Both the position numbers and the translations under genes were made by a program. The notes below the pieces were generated by a model. The model did not search any database. It had not been told where the DNA came from and saw only the letters and a list, made by a program, of their open reading frames with translations. DNA of 64,000 nucleotides. Source: Chryseobacterium aahli (GTDB taxonomy: Bacteria > Bacteroidota > Bacteroidia > Flavobacteriales > Weeksellaceae). The stretch's first letter is position 1; each line of letters opens with the position of its first letter. The DNA lies in contig NZ_JALDNB010000011.1 of the NCBI RefSeq assembly GCF_022699665.1, positions 62,001 to 126,000 of the forward strand. Direction: 5' to 3'. Shown here piece after piece: positions 52,501 to 60,450 of this stretch.

Positions 52501-53499
52501 TTGAACCACACAAATGATTTACTAAATATGGCAAGGGGTTTCAGAAAAAGAATCAAACAGGAAAACGCTGAAAACAGTGGCTTTGGAAGTCGGGCTTCGG
52601 GAAGATTTATCAATAAAGACGGGCTTCCGAATGTAAGAAGAAGAGGAGTCAACGTCTTCAACAGGCTGAGTTGGTATCATACGATGCTGAATTTATCGTC
52701 ATTTCGATTCATTACCTATCTGGTGATGATGTATATTCTGATCAATCTGGTTTTTGCGTGTATTTATTATCTGATTGGGGTAGAGCATCTTACAGGGATA
52801 GATAAGAGTAATCCTTTGGATGAATTTATTGACGTATTTTTCTTCAGTTCACAAACTTTTACTACTGTTGGTTACGGCAGAATTGCTCCGATAGGATTTT
52901 TGGCAAGTTTGGTTGCTACTTTTGAAGCATTTTTAGGATTGCTTACCTTTGCCATTGCAACAGGTTTGTTTTACGGAAGATTTTCAAGACCGAGAGCTTA
53001 TCTCAGATTTTCAGATATTGCGGTGATTGCTCCTTTTCAGGATGTTACAGCGTTGATGTTCAGGTTGGCTCCTTACAAAAATAATGCTTTGACAGATGCT
53101 GATGTTACCCTTTCGACAGCCATTGAGATTAATGAAGACGGAACGACGAAAAGTAATTTTTACCGATTGGAAACTCAATTAAGTAAAATCAATACTTTGT
53201 CTCTGAACTGGACGATAGTACATAAAATAGACGAAAATTCTCCATTTGCCGGATTTACTGCTGATGATTTTAAAAATACAAATATTGAGATCATCGTACA
53301 TGTACGAGCATTTGATGAAGTGTTTTCAAATACAGTTGTTCAGAGATCATCCTATGTGTCGAGGGAAATTATTTACGGAGCTAAATTTTCACCAATGTAT
53401 TATCCTGACGAAGAAAAAGATTCAACGGTTCTGGATCTTGATAAAATAAATGAATATCAGAAAGTAGAACTTCCGGTTTTTGAGGCGGAAAAATCATAA
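52501..53499 (+). CDS. Inward-rectifier type potassium channel (KirBac-like)
   Basis: 332 residues. Two membrane helices (about 70-92 and 131-155) flank a pore loop with the selectivity filter TVGYG (122-126). The C-terminal half (about 160-320) is the immunoglobulin-like cytoplasmic domain of Kir channels, with LMFRLAPYKNNALTDADVTLS and NWTIVHKIDENSPFAGF. It is tetrameric in the inner membrane and conducts K+. The frame opens with TTG at 52501; the ATG at 52528 is an equally good start. Its stop overlaps the next ATG (TAATG). Confidence 0.92.
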   Translation: MNHTNDLLNMARGFRKRIKQENAENSGFGSRASGRFINKDGLPNVRRRGVNVFNRLSWYHTMLNLSSFRFITYLVMMYILINLVFACIYYLIGVEHLTGIDKSNPLDEFIDVFFFSSQTFTTVGYGRIAPIGFLASLVATFEAFLGLLTFAIATGLFYGRFSRPRAYLRFSDIAVIAPFQDVTALMFRLAPYKNNALTDADVTLSTAIEINEDGTTKSNFYRLETQLSKINTLSLNWTIVHKIDENSPFAGFTADDFKNTNIEIIVHVRAFDEVFSNTVVQRSSYVSREIIYGAKFSPMYYPDEEKDSTVLDLDKINEYQKVELPVFEAEKS

Positions 53500-53987
53500 T
53501 GAATTTAGAATTATACAAAAAACAGGCTTTAGAAAAGCAGAAAGAGCATAAAAAATTCTTAGAAGGTTTGAAAAAAAAGCCTCCTAAAAATCTTGATTAT
53601 GTTGTTCAGGGAACGCATGAAGAGGTTTTTGAAAAGATCGACTGTCTTCAATGTGCCAATTGCTGCAAAACAACAGGTCCGCTTTATACGGAAAAAGATA
53701 TTGAAAGGATTTCAAAGCATCTTCGGATGAAACAGGCAGATTTTGAATCAAAATTTTTGCGTGTTGATGAAGATAATGACAAAGTTTTACAAAACCTACC
53801 TTGCTATTTTCTAAATGAAGATAATACCTGCTCAATCTACGAAGTTCGTCCGAAAGCATGCAGAGAATATCCTCATACAGACCGAAAAAAAATCTATCAG
53901 ATTAATGATCTAATGATAAAAAATACGGTCATTTGCCCTGCTGCTTTTGAGTTTGTTGAAAGGATGATGAAGAATTTGAATAAATAG
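53499..53987 (+). CDS. YkgJ family cysteine-cluster protein
   Basis: 162 residues. The cysteine cluster DCLQCANCCKTTGP (about 47-60) is followed by LPCYFLN, NTCSIYEVRPKACREYPH and a late ICPA. These are the conserved metal-binding residues of YkgJ/UPF0153 proteins, probably an Fe-S or zinc site. The N-terminus is Lys-rich. The biochemical role of the family is unknown. It is translationally coupled to the channel gene (1-base overlap). Confidence 0.85.
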   Translation: MNLELYKKQALEKQKEHKKFLEGLKKKPPKNLDYVVQGTHEEVFEKIDCLQCANCCKTTGPLYTEKDIERISKHLRMKQADFESKFLRVDEDNDKVLQNLPCYFLNEDNTCSIYEVRPKACREYPHTDRKKIYQINDLMIKNTVICPAAFEFVERMMKNLNK

Positions 53988-54134
53988 ATCTCAATCTTAA
54001 AAATTTCTAAAGTCTTATAAAGTTTAGTTAAAACGAGTGTGAATTGTAATTTTATTGAAACAACTTCGTTTCATAATTAAATCAATCCCCAATTGATTTG
54101 CTATTAGAAGTAGTTTTTATATAAGTAAAAATGG

Positions 54135-54166
54135 AATCCTGAAATTGTAATGTTTCAGGATTTTTT
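54135..54166. terminator. Terminator shared by YkgJ and DUF1801 genes
   Basis: AATCCTGAAA (54135-54144) pairs with TTTCAGGATT (54153-54162), followed by TTTTC on the plus strand. The right arm covers the stop codon of the minus-strand gene (54155-54157). It is an intrinsic terminator for the plus strand and perhaps for both strands. Confidence 0.82.
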
Positions 54167-54523
54167 CTGATCAATCTCCATCATTCTAAATTTTACCATT
54201 TTTTCAATCAGATCTAAAGGCAAGTCTTCCTTCATCGGAAACTGAACCGCACCTTTTGAAAATTTATATTTTCTTTTCTCAAAATCATTTTCAAAATGTT
54301 TGATGGCATCGGGAAGCGGATAAAATCCGATGTGATTTTTATAAGCAGCAAAATAGACTAACGGCTTCTCATTATGCTTAAAAGCCGGCATCTGATAGCC
54401 AATATATTCTTCCAAATCAGAAATTAAAGAGTGAATGAACTCCCGCAATTGCTCAAGTTTTTGCTGAGTTTCTTCTGGAAAAAGAAGAAAATATTCTTCA
54501 AAATTTTTAAATGTGTTTTTCAT
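54155..54523 (-). CDS. DUF1801 / YdhG-like protein
   Basis: 122 residues from the ATG at 54523. The frame extends upstream to 54595, but those codons lie over an intrinsic terminator, so the shorter start is chosen. The conserved features of the DUF1801 (YdhG, frataxin-like) fold are present: FEEYFLLFPEETQQKLEQLR, IGYQMPAFKHNEKPLVYFAAYKNHIGFYP and KYKFSKGAVQFPMKEDLP. Some members serve as intracellular iron chaperones; others have unknown function. The start codon lies only 8-12 bases after the T-run of an upstream hairpin. Confidence 0.8.
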   Translation of the reverse strand: MKNTFKNFEEYFLLFPEETQQKLEQLREFIHSLISDLEEYIGYQMPAFKHNEKPLVYFAAYKNHIGFYPLPDAIKHFENDFEKRKYKFSKGAVQFPMKEDLPLDLIEKMVKFRMMEIDQKKS

Positions 54524-54530
54524 CAGATAA

Positions 54531-54568
54531 AAATAAAAAAAAGCATTGAACTGGACATTCAATGCTTT
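54531..54568 (-). terminator. Second hairpin, directly upstream of the DUF1801 start codon
   Basis: AAAGCATTGAA (54540-54550) pairs with TTCAATGCTTT (54558-54568). On the minus strand it is followed by eight T residues, then 11 bases before the ATG at 54523. It is a strong intrinsic terminator by structure, unusually placed in the leader. Confidence 0.82.
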
Positions 54569-54617
54569 CACTTTCACTATTACTTTTTTTCCCATTTATA
54601 GTCCCGGGACAGGTTGT

Positions 54618-54650
54618 AAGAAAAAAGGTCGGGAAAACCTCCCGACCTTT
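54618..54650 (-). terminator. Intrinsic terminator of gdhA
   Basis: AAAGGTCGGGA (54624-54634) pairs with TCCCGACCTTT (54640-54650), followed on the minus strand by TTTCTT. It starts 6 bases after the gdhA stop. Confidence 0.9.
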
Positions 54651-54655
54651 ATATT

Positions 54656-56014
54656 TTATACTACTCCCTGAGCAAGCATTGCTTCTGCTACTTTTACGAA
54701 TCCGGCGATGTTTGCGCCTTTTACGTAGTTCACATAGCCGTCTTCCTCTTTACCGTAGTCTCTACAAGCTTTGTGGATTCCGATCATGATCTCTTTCAGT
54801 CTTGCATCAACTTCTTCTGAAGTCCAGTTCAATCTGATTGAGTTTTGAGTCATTTCAAGACCTGAAGTGGCAACACCACCTGCGTTAGAAGCTTTCCCAG
54901 GAGAGAACAAAACTTTATTTTCAAGGAAATAATTGATTGCGTCTAATGTAGAAGGCATGTTCGCTGCTTCGGTTACACAAAGACATCCGTTTTCTACCAA
55001 CATTCTTGCATCTTCTAAGTGCAATTCGTTTTGAGTCGCAGAAGGGATGGCTACATCACACTTCACTTCCCAAGGACGTTTTCCGGCGTGGAATACCGCA
55101 GATGGATATTTTTTAGCATAATCTTCGGCTCTGTTGTTTCCTGAAGATCTTAATTCTAATAAATAATCGATTTTTTCTCCGTCGATACCGTCTTTATCAT
55201 AAACATAACCGTCCGGACCAGAAAGGGTAACTACTTTTCCACCAAGTTCTGATATTTTTTTGATAACTCCCCAAGCTACGTTTCCGAAACCTGAAACAGT
55301 AACTGTTTTATCTTTAAAGGTTTGTCCGATAGTCTTTAACATCTGCTCAGCGAAGTAAACAACACCGTAACCTGTAGCTTCAGGACGGATTAATGAACCT
55401 CCGTAAGCAAGACCTTTTCCGGTAAGAACTCCTGTAAATTCGTTTCTGATCTTTTTGTACTGACCGAATAGATATCCGATTTCTCTTGCTCCAACACCGA
55501 TGTCTCCCGCAGGAACGTCAGTCTCAGGGCCAATGTGCTTACATAATTCTGTCATGAAAGCCTGGCAGAAACGCATTACTTCCATATCAGTTTTTCCTTG
55601 TGGGTCAAAATCTGAACCTCCTTTTCCACCTCCCATTGGAAGAGTAGTCAATGAGTTTTTAAATACCTGCTCGAAAGCTAAGAATTTAAGTACAGAAAGG
55701 TTTACTGTAGGATGGAAACGAATTCCTCCTTTGTAAGGTCCGATGGCAGAGTTCATCTGAATTCTGAAACCTCTGTTTACTTGGATTTCTCCTTTATCAT
55801 CAACCCATGGAACTCTGAAAATAATAATTCTTTCAGCTTCAGCCATTCTCTCAAGAAGCTTCATGCCGGTATATTCTTTTCTGGTTAGGATAAACGGAAT
55901 TACAGTTACAGCAACTTCTTTAACTGCTTGTAAGAATTCCGGTTCGTTAGGATTTTTCGCCTCAATTTTGGAGATAAATTCCTGAATTTTCTGGTCAATA
56001 TTATATTGTTCCAT
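54656..56014 (-). CDS. gdhA: Glutamate dehydrogenase (hexameric, NADP-type)
   Basis: 452 residues, the usual length of the small hexameric enzymes. The substrate-binding GPYKGGIRFHP (about 92-102) and the catalytic-lysine segment PMGGGKGGSDFDPQGK (K131) are intact. The C-terminal Rossmann domain has VSGFGNVAWG. It catalyses the reversible amination of 2-oxoglutarate to glutamate, a central nitrogen step. NADP use is the common annotation for this subgroup and was not checked from residues. An exact TTG-N19-TAnnTTTG promoter lies 28 bases upstream. Confidence 0.95.
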   Translation of the reverse strand: MEQYNIDQKIQEFISKIEAKNPNEPEFLQAVKEVAVTVIPFILTRKEYTGMKLLERMAEAERIIIFRVPWVDDKGEIQVNRGFRIQMNSAIGPYKGGIRFHPTVNLSVLKFLAFEQVFKNSLTTLPMGGGKGGSDFDPQGKTDMEVMRFCQAFMTELCKHIGPETDVPAGDIGVGAREIGYLFGQYKKIRNEFTGVLTGKGLAYGGSLIRPEATGYGVVYFAEQMLKTIGQTFKDKTVTVSGFGNVAWGVIKKISELGGKVVTLSGPDGYVYDKDGIDGEKIDYLLELRSSGNNRAEDYAKKYPSAVFHAGKRPWEVKCDVAIPSATQNELHLEDARMLVENGCLCVTEAANMPSTLDAINYFLENKVLFSPGKASNAGGVATSGLEMTQNSIRLNWTSEEVDARLKEIMIGIHKACRDYGKEEDGYVNYVKGANIAGFVKVAEAMLAQGVV

Positions 56015-56041
56015 ATTAGATAGGGTTGAATATTATGTCAA

Positions 56042-56071
56042 CAAATTTAATTTTTTTTTCAAGATTCACAA
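56042..56071 (-). promoter_or_regulatory. Promoter of gdhA
   Basis: On the minus strand TTG (plus 56069-56071) is separated by exactly 19 bases from TAAATTTG (plus 56042-56049). This matches the Bacteroidota consensus TTG-N19-TAnnTTTG. The start codon follows after 27 bases. Confidence 0.78.
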
Positions 56072-56205
56072 TAGCTTATTTAATATTTGCTGATAATTCA
56101 ATAATAATGGGATGGAATATTATTAAATTGATAATTTTAAACTAAAGTTTGTTAAAAATTAAATGTTATATGTGAAATAATGAAATATTAAGAAATCGTT
56201 AATTC

Positions 56206-57315
56206 TTATATTGCTAAAAATTGTCTCCCGGAAAATGATTTTACTTTTCCCAAAAGCTCCAATTCTAATATTACCGGCAGTATTTTGTGTGAAGCCACTG
56301 AAATTTTTTCTGCTAAATCATCCAAAGAGACGTGTGGATTTGCTGCAATATTTTGATATATTAATTCTTGACTTTCAGATAATTGAACTGAAATTTCACT
56401 GCGTGGAAAAAGTTCTTCAATTTTCTCTTTTGGATCATTAAAACCAACCAAATCAAGTAAATCTTTAATCGTAGAAATGGCTGTCGCTTTATTCTGAAAA
56501 ATAAGATGGTTGCAACCTTGGCTGTATTTGTCAGTAATCTTTCCGGGTAAAGCAAAAACGTCCCTGTTATAGGTGTTGGCAAATGTTGCGGTACTGATTG
56601 AGCCTCCGCCGAATGCTGTTTCTACCACAATCGTAGATGGAGAAATTCCGGCAACAATTCTGTTTCTTTGAATAAAGTTTTCCCGGTCGGGCTTTCTTGA
56701 AGAATTAAATTCGGTAAGCAATCCTCCGTTTTCTTCAATTATTTTTTCTGAAAGTTTTCTGTTTTTTGAAGGGTATAAAGTATGAAAACCATGCGCCAAA
56801 ACTCCAATCGTGGGAATCTGAAGTTTTAATGATTGCTCGTGAACTTCCTTATCAACACCTAAAGCTAAACCGCTAACGGAAATAAATTGATGTGATTTTG
56901 CTTCTTCGAAAAAATCTTCGATAAACTTTTTGCCGTAAGCTGTAATATTTCTGGTTCCAACTAAACTTATCGTTTTCAAATTGTTGTCAAAATTTCCTTT
57001 CTGGTAGAGAATTGCGGGTGCATCATCACATTCTTTGAGCAGAAAAGGAAGTTCATTTTGATGCCGTAGATTGATTTTTATGGAATTTTTTTCGCAAAAT
57101 AAAAGTTCTTTTTCAGCAAATTTCAAATGCTCAGGATTTCCAATGTCGGAAACTGTTTTTGTGCCGATTCCGTCGGTTTTGCTGAGTTCTTTTTTTGCTG
57201 ACTGCCAAACATTTTTTGCGCTTCCGAAACTTCTGACAAGTTTGAAAAAATTAATATCACCTATAAAATTACACTCGCGGAGAGCAATAGAGTAGAGATG
57301 TTCTTCAGAATACAT
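56206..57315 (-). CDS. dprA: DNA-processing protein DprA
   Basis: 369 residues. The N-terminal SAM-like region is followed by the Rossmann-like DprA core: SLVGTRNITAYGKKF (about 116), VSGLALGVDKEVHEQSL, VLAHGFHTLYPSKNRKLSEKI, and the nucleotide-binding FIQRNRIVAGIS segment. The C-terminal winged helix (about 310-369) ends the protein. DprA loads RecA on incoming single-stranded DNA in transformation. Together with yifB it suggests competence genes in this genome. It is preceded by a TACATTTG -7-like box but no clear -33 element. Confidence 0.92.
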   Translation of the reverse strand: MYSEEHLYSIALRECNFIGDINFFKLVRSFGSAKNVWQSAKKELSKTDGIGTKTVSDIGNPEHLKFAEKELLFCEKNSIKINLRHQNELPFLLKECDDAPAILYQKGNFDNNLKTISLVGTRNITAYGKKFIEDFFEEAKSHQFISVSGLALGVDKEVHEQSLKLQIPTIGVLAHGFHTLYPSKNRKLSEKIIEENGGLLTEFNSSRKPDRENFIQRNRIVAGISPSTIVVETAFGGGSISTATFANTYNRDVFALPGKITDKYSQGCNHLIFQNKATAISTIKDLLDLVGFNDPKEKIEELFPRSEISVQLSESQELIYQNIAANPHVSLDDLAEKISVASHKILPVILELELLGKVKSFSGRQFLAI

Positions 57316-57352
57316 TTGTGTGTTATTTTATTCAAATGTAGCAAATTAGGAT

Positions 57353-58120
57353 TTATTTTCGTCGTAATTCTTCCAAATGATCCCAAATATCTTCATTTTT
57401 TTTGTAGGGTAATTCTAAAAAGTCATCAGGATGGTTTTCTTTGTATTCCTGCCAAAGCTTGTCATCTTTTTCACTATAATAATTAGGAAATTCCCAAATG
57501 AATCTCTTCTTTTTATCACCTACATTTTTAAATATAAAGGCAAGGATAATTCCTACAACAGCTCCTGATAAGTGAGCCTGCCATGATATTTTACTTGGCT
57601 CCTGCATATTATAAAAAAGCTCTTCCGGAAACATTCCCCAGATCAAACTTCCGTAATATAAAACAACCAGAAGGGAAATCGTAAGTAACGTCATATTCCA
57701 CTTAAAAACACCACTGAAAAATAAGAAAAATGCAAGAACATAAACAACTCCGCTCGCTCCGATGGTACAGGTGTATGTGTATTGACCAGTCATAATATCA
57801 ATTGGTGGAAGAGCCCAAAGTAAAAGTCCTGTCGCAAGCCAGCCAATGATAAAAACTTTATTGGCGACCAAAGGATAAAACTGATATAAAAGGCACATTA
57901 AAACGGCAATAGGAATGGAGTTGCTTACGATATGATCAATACTTCCGTGAAGTAAAGGCGAGGTGATAATCCCAAGCAAACCTTCTGGTAACAAAGGAAT
58001 AATCGCTCCGAAGCAACTTGTAAAAAAGCCCTGCATCTGTAGAAAATATCCCAACCACATGGCACCCAGCATGAGCAGAGGATTGATGATCGCGTTTTTG
58101 TGAATTACATTTTTAAACAT
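57353..58120 (-). CDS. Rhomboid family intramembrane serine protease
   Basis: 255 residues with about six membrane helices. The catalytic Ser is S123 in IGASGVVYVL and the catalytic His is H183 in WQAHLSGAVVGI. The LLHGSIDHIVSNSIP segment (about 57-70) is the conserved loop with Asn. The charged C-terminus (about 200-255) is cytoplasmic and rich in Lys, Trp and Glu. It cleaves membrane proteins within the bilayer, with unknown substrate. It sits 37 bases upstream of dprA on the same strand, possibly an operon. Confidence 0.9.
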   Translation of the reverse strand: MFKNVIHKNAIINPLLMLGAMWLGYFLQMQGFFTSCFGAIIPLLPEGLLGIITSPLLHGSIDHIVSNSIPIAVLMCLLYQFYPLVANKVFIIGWLATGLLLWALPPIDIMTGQYTYTCTIGASGVVYVLAFFLFFSGVFKWNMTLLTISLLVVLYYGSLIWGMFPEELFYNMQEPSKISWQAHLSGAVVGIILAFIFKNVGDKKKRFIWEFPNYYSEKDDKLWQEYKENHPDDFLELPYKKNEDIWDHLEELRRK

Positions 58121-58285
58121 ACCTGAAAACTGTCAAATCAAAAGCCAAGTATAAATTTCGGAAAATTTGTCGATGATTTTTATTTTTTAAAAATATTTAA
58201 GACAGAAAGTAATGTTTTTGAAGTTTTACTGTTTTAAAATCATGACGTAAAGTGTTTGATTATAAACCTCTGAAAACGTGTAAAC

Positions 58286-58315
58286 TTGGTGTTTCACATT
58301 ATATTCCTATTTTTG
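58286..58315 (+). promoter_or_regulatory. Promoter of the first DUF3078 gene
   Basis: TTG (58286-58288), 19 bases, then TATTTTTG (58308-58315): an exact fit to TTG-N19-TAnnTTTG. The ATG at 58337 follows 21 bases later. The promoter lies inside a longer open frame that starts at the same TTG, which argues against that longer start. Confidence 0.82.
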
Positions 58316-58336
58316 CATTTGGAAAAATTGAGATTT

Positions 58337-59269
58337 ATGAAAAAGATTTTCGTTTTACTTTTTATGTATCTGAGTGTACATTCATTTGCGCAGGTTGTCA
58401 TCAGTGACTCTGCAGCCGTTGATACCATAAAAAAACCAAGACACTGGTCTGTCATTGCAAAAAACAGCGTCATGTTTAATCAGGCAGCATTCTCTAATTG
58501 GGTTGGTGGTGGAGCTAACAACGTAGGATGGTTAGCTAGTGCAAACTATAATCTTGTTTATGAAAAAGGCCGTCACCTTTGGGAAAATATCATTATCCTT
58601 AATTACGGACAAAATACAACCAAAGGTGTCGGGACAAGAAAAACTCAGGATGTTCTGAATATTTCCACCAACTACGGGCGACAGTTTTCAAAGAGTTGGT
58701 ATGTTTCTACTGGTGCGAGTTTACTTTCGCAATTTTCAGGTGGTTTTGAGGATGGAAATAATCCTGAAGCTAAGAAAATTTCAAACTTTATGGCTCCGGG
58801 ATATGTGAATGCCGGTTTAGGGATCACTTACAGACCGAATGATAATCTTACGGTTACGCTAAGACCTGCCAATGGTAGATTTACCTTTGTTTTAGATAAA
58901 GAATTGCAGCTTGCAGGAAATTACGGTTTAAAAACTGACGGAGATTTTTTCTTGATGCAAATAGGTTTCCTGGGTTCAGCAATTTATAAAGTGAAATTGA
59001 TGGAAAATATTGAAATGACCAATACTGCGTCGATATTCTCGAATTATCTAGAAAACCCTGATCACATGGTGTTATCGTACAATATGCTTCTAAATATGAA
59101 AATCAACAGATTTGTATCATCCATTGTGACTTTAGATTTGATGTACGATCACAATCAGATTCAGAAAACGCAGCTGAAGCAGACTTTAGGAATTGGCTTT
59201 GCCTATAATATTGATAATGGTGTGAAACGTTCCGACAGAAAAGACAGCCAGTGGTGGCTTAAAAAATAG
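58337..59269 (+). CDS. DUF3078 outer-membrane-type protein, copy 1
   Basis: 310 residues from the ATG at 58337. A longer frame from a TTG at 58286 would start in the promoter, so it is rejected. Signal peptide about 1-20 (LSVHSFAQ). The rest is a DUF3078 barrel-like domain with FSNWVGGGANNVGWLASANY, LYEKGRHLWENIIILNYGQN, TKISNFMAPGY-type strands and YDHNQIQKTQLKQTLGIGFAYN. It is probably an outer-membrane barrel; function unknown. It is duplicated in the next gene. Confidence 0.88.
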   Translation: MKKIFVLLFMYLSVHSFAQVVISDSAAVDTIKKPRHWSVIAKNSVMFNQAAFSNWVGGGANNVGWLASANYNLVYEKGRHLWENIIILNYGQNTTKGVGTRKTQDVLNISTNYGRQFSKSWYVSTGASLLSQFSGGFEDGNNPEAKKISNFMAPGYVNAGLGITYRPNDNLTVTLRPANGRFTFVLDKELQLAGNYGLKTDGDFFLMQIGFLGSAIYKVKLMENIEMTNTASIFSNYLENPDHMVLSYNMLLNMKINRFVSSIVTLDLMYDHNQIQKTQLKQTLGIGFAYNIDNGVKRSDRKDSQWWLKK

Positions 59270-59294
59270 ATTTAAAAAATCATTATAAAAAGAG

Positions 59295-59322
59295 AAAGCA
59301 CTTCAATTGAGGTGCTTTTCTT
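59295..59322 (+). terminator. Terminator of DUF3078 copy 1
   Basis: AAAGCACTTC (59295-59304) pairs with GAGGTGCTTT (59309-59318) around AATT, with one G-U pair, then TTCTTG. It is nearly the same as the terminator after copy 2. Confidence 0.85.
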
Positions 59323-59452
59323 GTTTGTAAATTAATATAGATACCACTTGTGTTAGGGTAATCTGTTATAAATGATAAGATTGCGATTTATTTCTTGTAA
59401 TAGTGTATAATTTTTTATTTATCTTGGATATACATTTAAAAATAAATTTATC

Positions 59453-60376
59453 ATGAAAAAAATTCTATTACCACTCTCCGTTTTTTTTGGAATGGCTGTT
59501 TCCGCACAAGATTCAAAAACAGATGCAGCAATCGCTGATACTACAAAAGCATGGTCTATTCAGGGACAAAATACTTTAATGCTCAATCAGGCTGCCTTTT
59601 CAAATTGGGTAGGCGGTGGAGCTAATAATGTGGGCTGGCTTGCAGGTGCTAACTATAACATGACTTATGAAAAAGGAAAAGATTTATGGGAAAATATTAT
59701 CATTCTCGGTTACGGACAAAATAATACGCAAGGCGTTGGAAATAGAAAAACTCAAGATGTCATTAATCTTTCAACCAACTATGGAAGAGAGTTTGCAAAA
59801 AGCTGGTATCTTTCTGGTGGAGCGAGTTTGCAAACGCAGTTCGCCGGAGGTTTTGAAGACGGAAATAATCCTGATGCAACGAAAATTTCAAACTTTATGG
59901 CTCCCGGCTATGTAAATGTTGGCGTTGGGGTTACTTATCGTCCCAATGATAATTTTACAATGACTTTACGCCCTGCCAATGCTAGAATTACTTTTGTATT
60001 AGATAAAGAACTGCAGACAGCCGGAAATTATGGGTTGAAAAATGATGGTGATGCTTCGTTATTTCAATTTGGTTTCTTGGGTACCGCAGTTTATAAGTTG
60101 AAATTGATGGAAAATATTAATCTGACCAATACAGCTTCTGTTTTTTCAAATTATTTGGATCATCCTGAAAGATTAGTACTTGCATACGGTGCAGTATTGA
60201 ATATGAAAATCAATAAATATATCTCATCAAATATTACTGTTGATGTATTGTATGATCATAATCAGATTCAGAAAACCCAGTTAAAACAAACTTTAGGTGT
60301 TGGGCTAGCATACAATATTGATAATGGAAAAAAGGCTTCTGATAAAAAAGAACAACAGTCTTGGATGAAGAAATAA
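59453..60376 (+). CDS. DUF3078 outer-membrane-type protein, copy 2
   Basis: 307 residues. Signal peptide about 1-19 (GMAVSAQDS). The domain is the same as copy 1, with FSNWVGGGANNVGWLAGANY, FEDGNNPDATKISNFMAPGYVN and YDHNQIQKTQLKQTLGVGLAYNID shared almost word for word. The two genes are tandem duplicates of similar length with their own terminators. A TATCTTGG box at 59420-59427 and a TTG at 59395 give a weaker promoter than that of copy 1. Confidence 0.88.
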   Translation: MKKILLPLSVFFGMAVSAQDSKTDAAIADTTKAWSIQGQNTLMLNQAAFSNWVGGGANNVGWLAGANYNMTYEKGKDLWENIIILGYGQNNTQGVGNRKTQDVINLSTNYGREFAKSWYLSGGASLQTQFAGGFEDGNNPDATKISNFMAPGYVNVGVGVTYRPNDNFTMTLRPANARITFVLDKELQTAGNYGLKNDGDASLFQFGFLGTAVYKLKLMENINLTNTASVFSNYLDHPERLVLAYGAVLNMKINKYISSNITVDVLYDHNQIQKTQLKQTLGVGLAYNIDNGKKASDKKEQQSWMKK

Positions 60377-60401
60377 GAAAAGTTTTCAGGATAAAACCTA
60401 A

Positions 60402-60432
60402 AAAAGCACTTCAATCGAAGTGCTTTTCTTTT
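60402..60432. terminator. Terminator after DUF3078 copy 2, possibly bidirectional
   Basis: AAAAGCACTTC (60402-60412) pairs with GAAGTGCTTTT (60417-60427) around AATC, followed by CTTTT. Flanking A- and T-runs suit both this gene and the convergent suf operon. Confidence 0.88.
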
Positions 60433-60450
60433 ATGTATTCAAATGGAAAT

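Noticed and set aside
54524..54595. Upstream extension of the DUF1801 gene to 54595
   Set aside because: The extra codons overlap a strong intrinsic terminator, and the family domain begins at the ATG at 54523.
58286..58336. TTG-initiated N-terminal extension of the first DUF3078 protein
   Set aside because: The extension lies in a consensus promoter and would displace the signal peptide; the ATG at 58337 is preferred.
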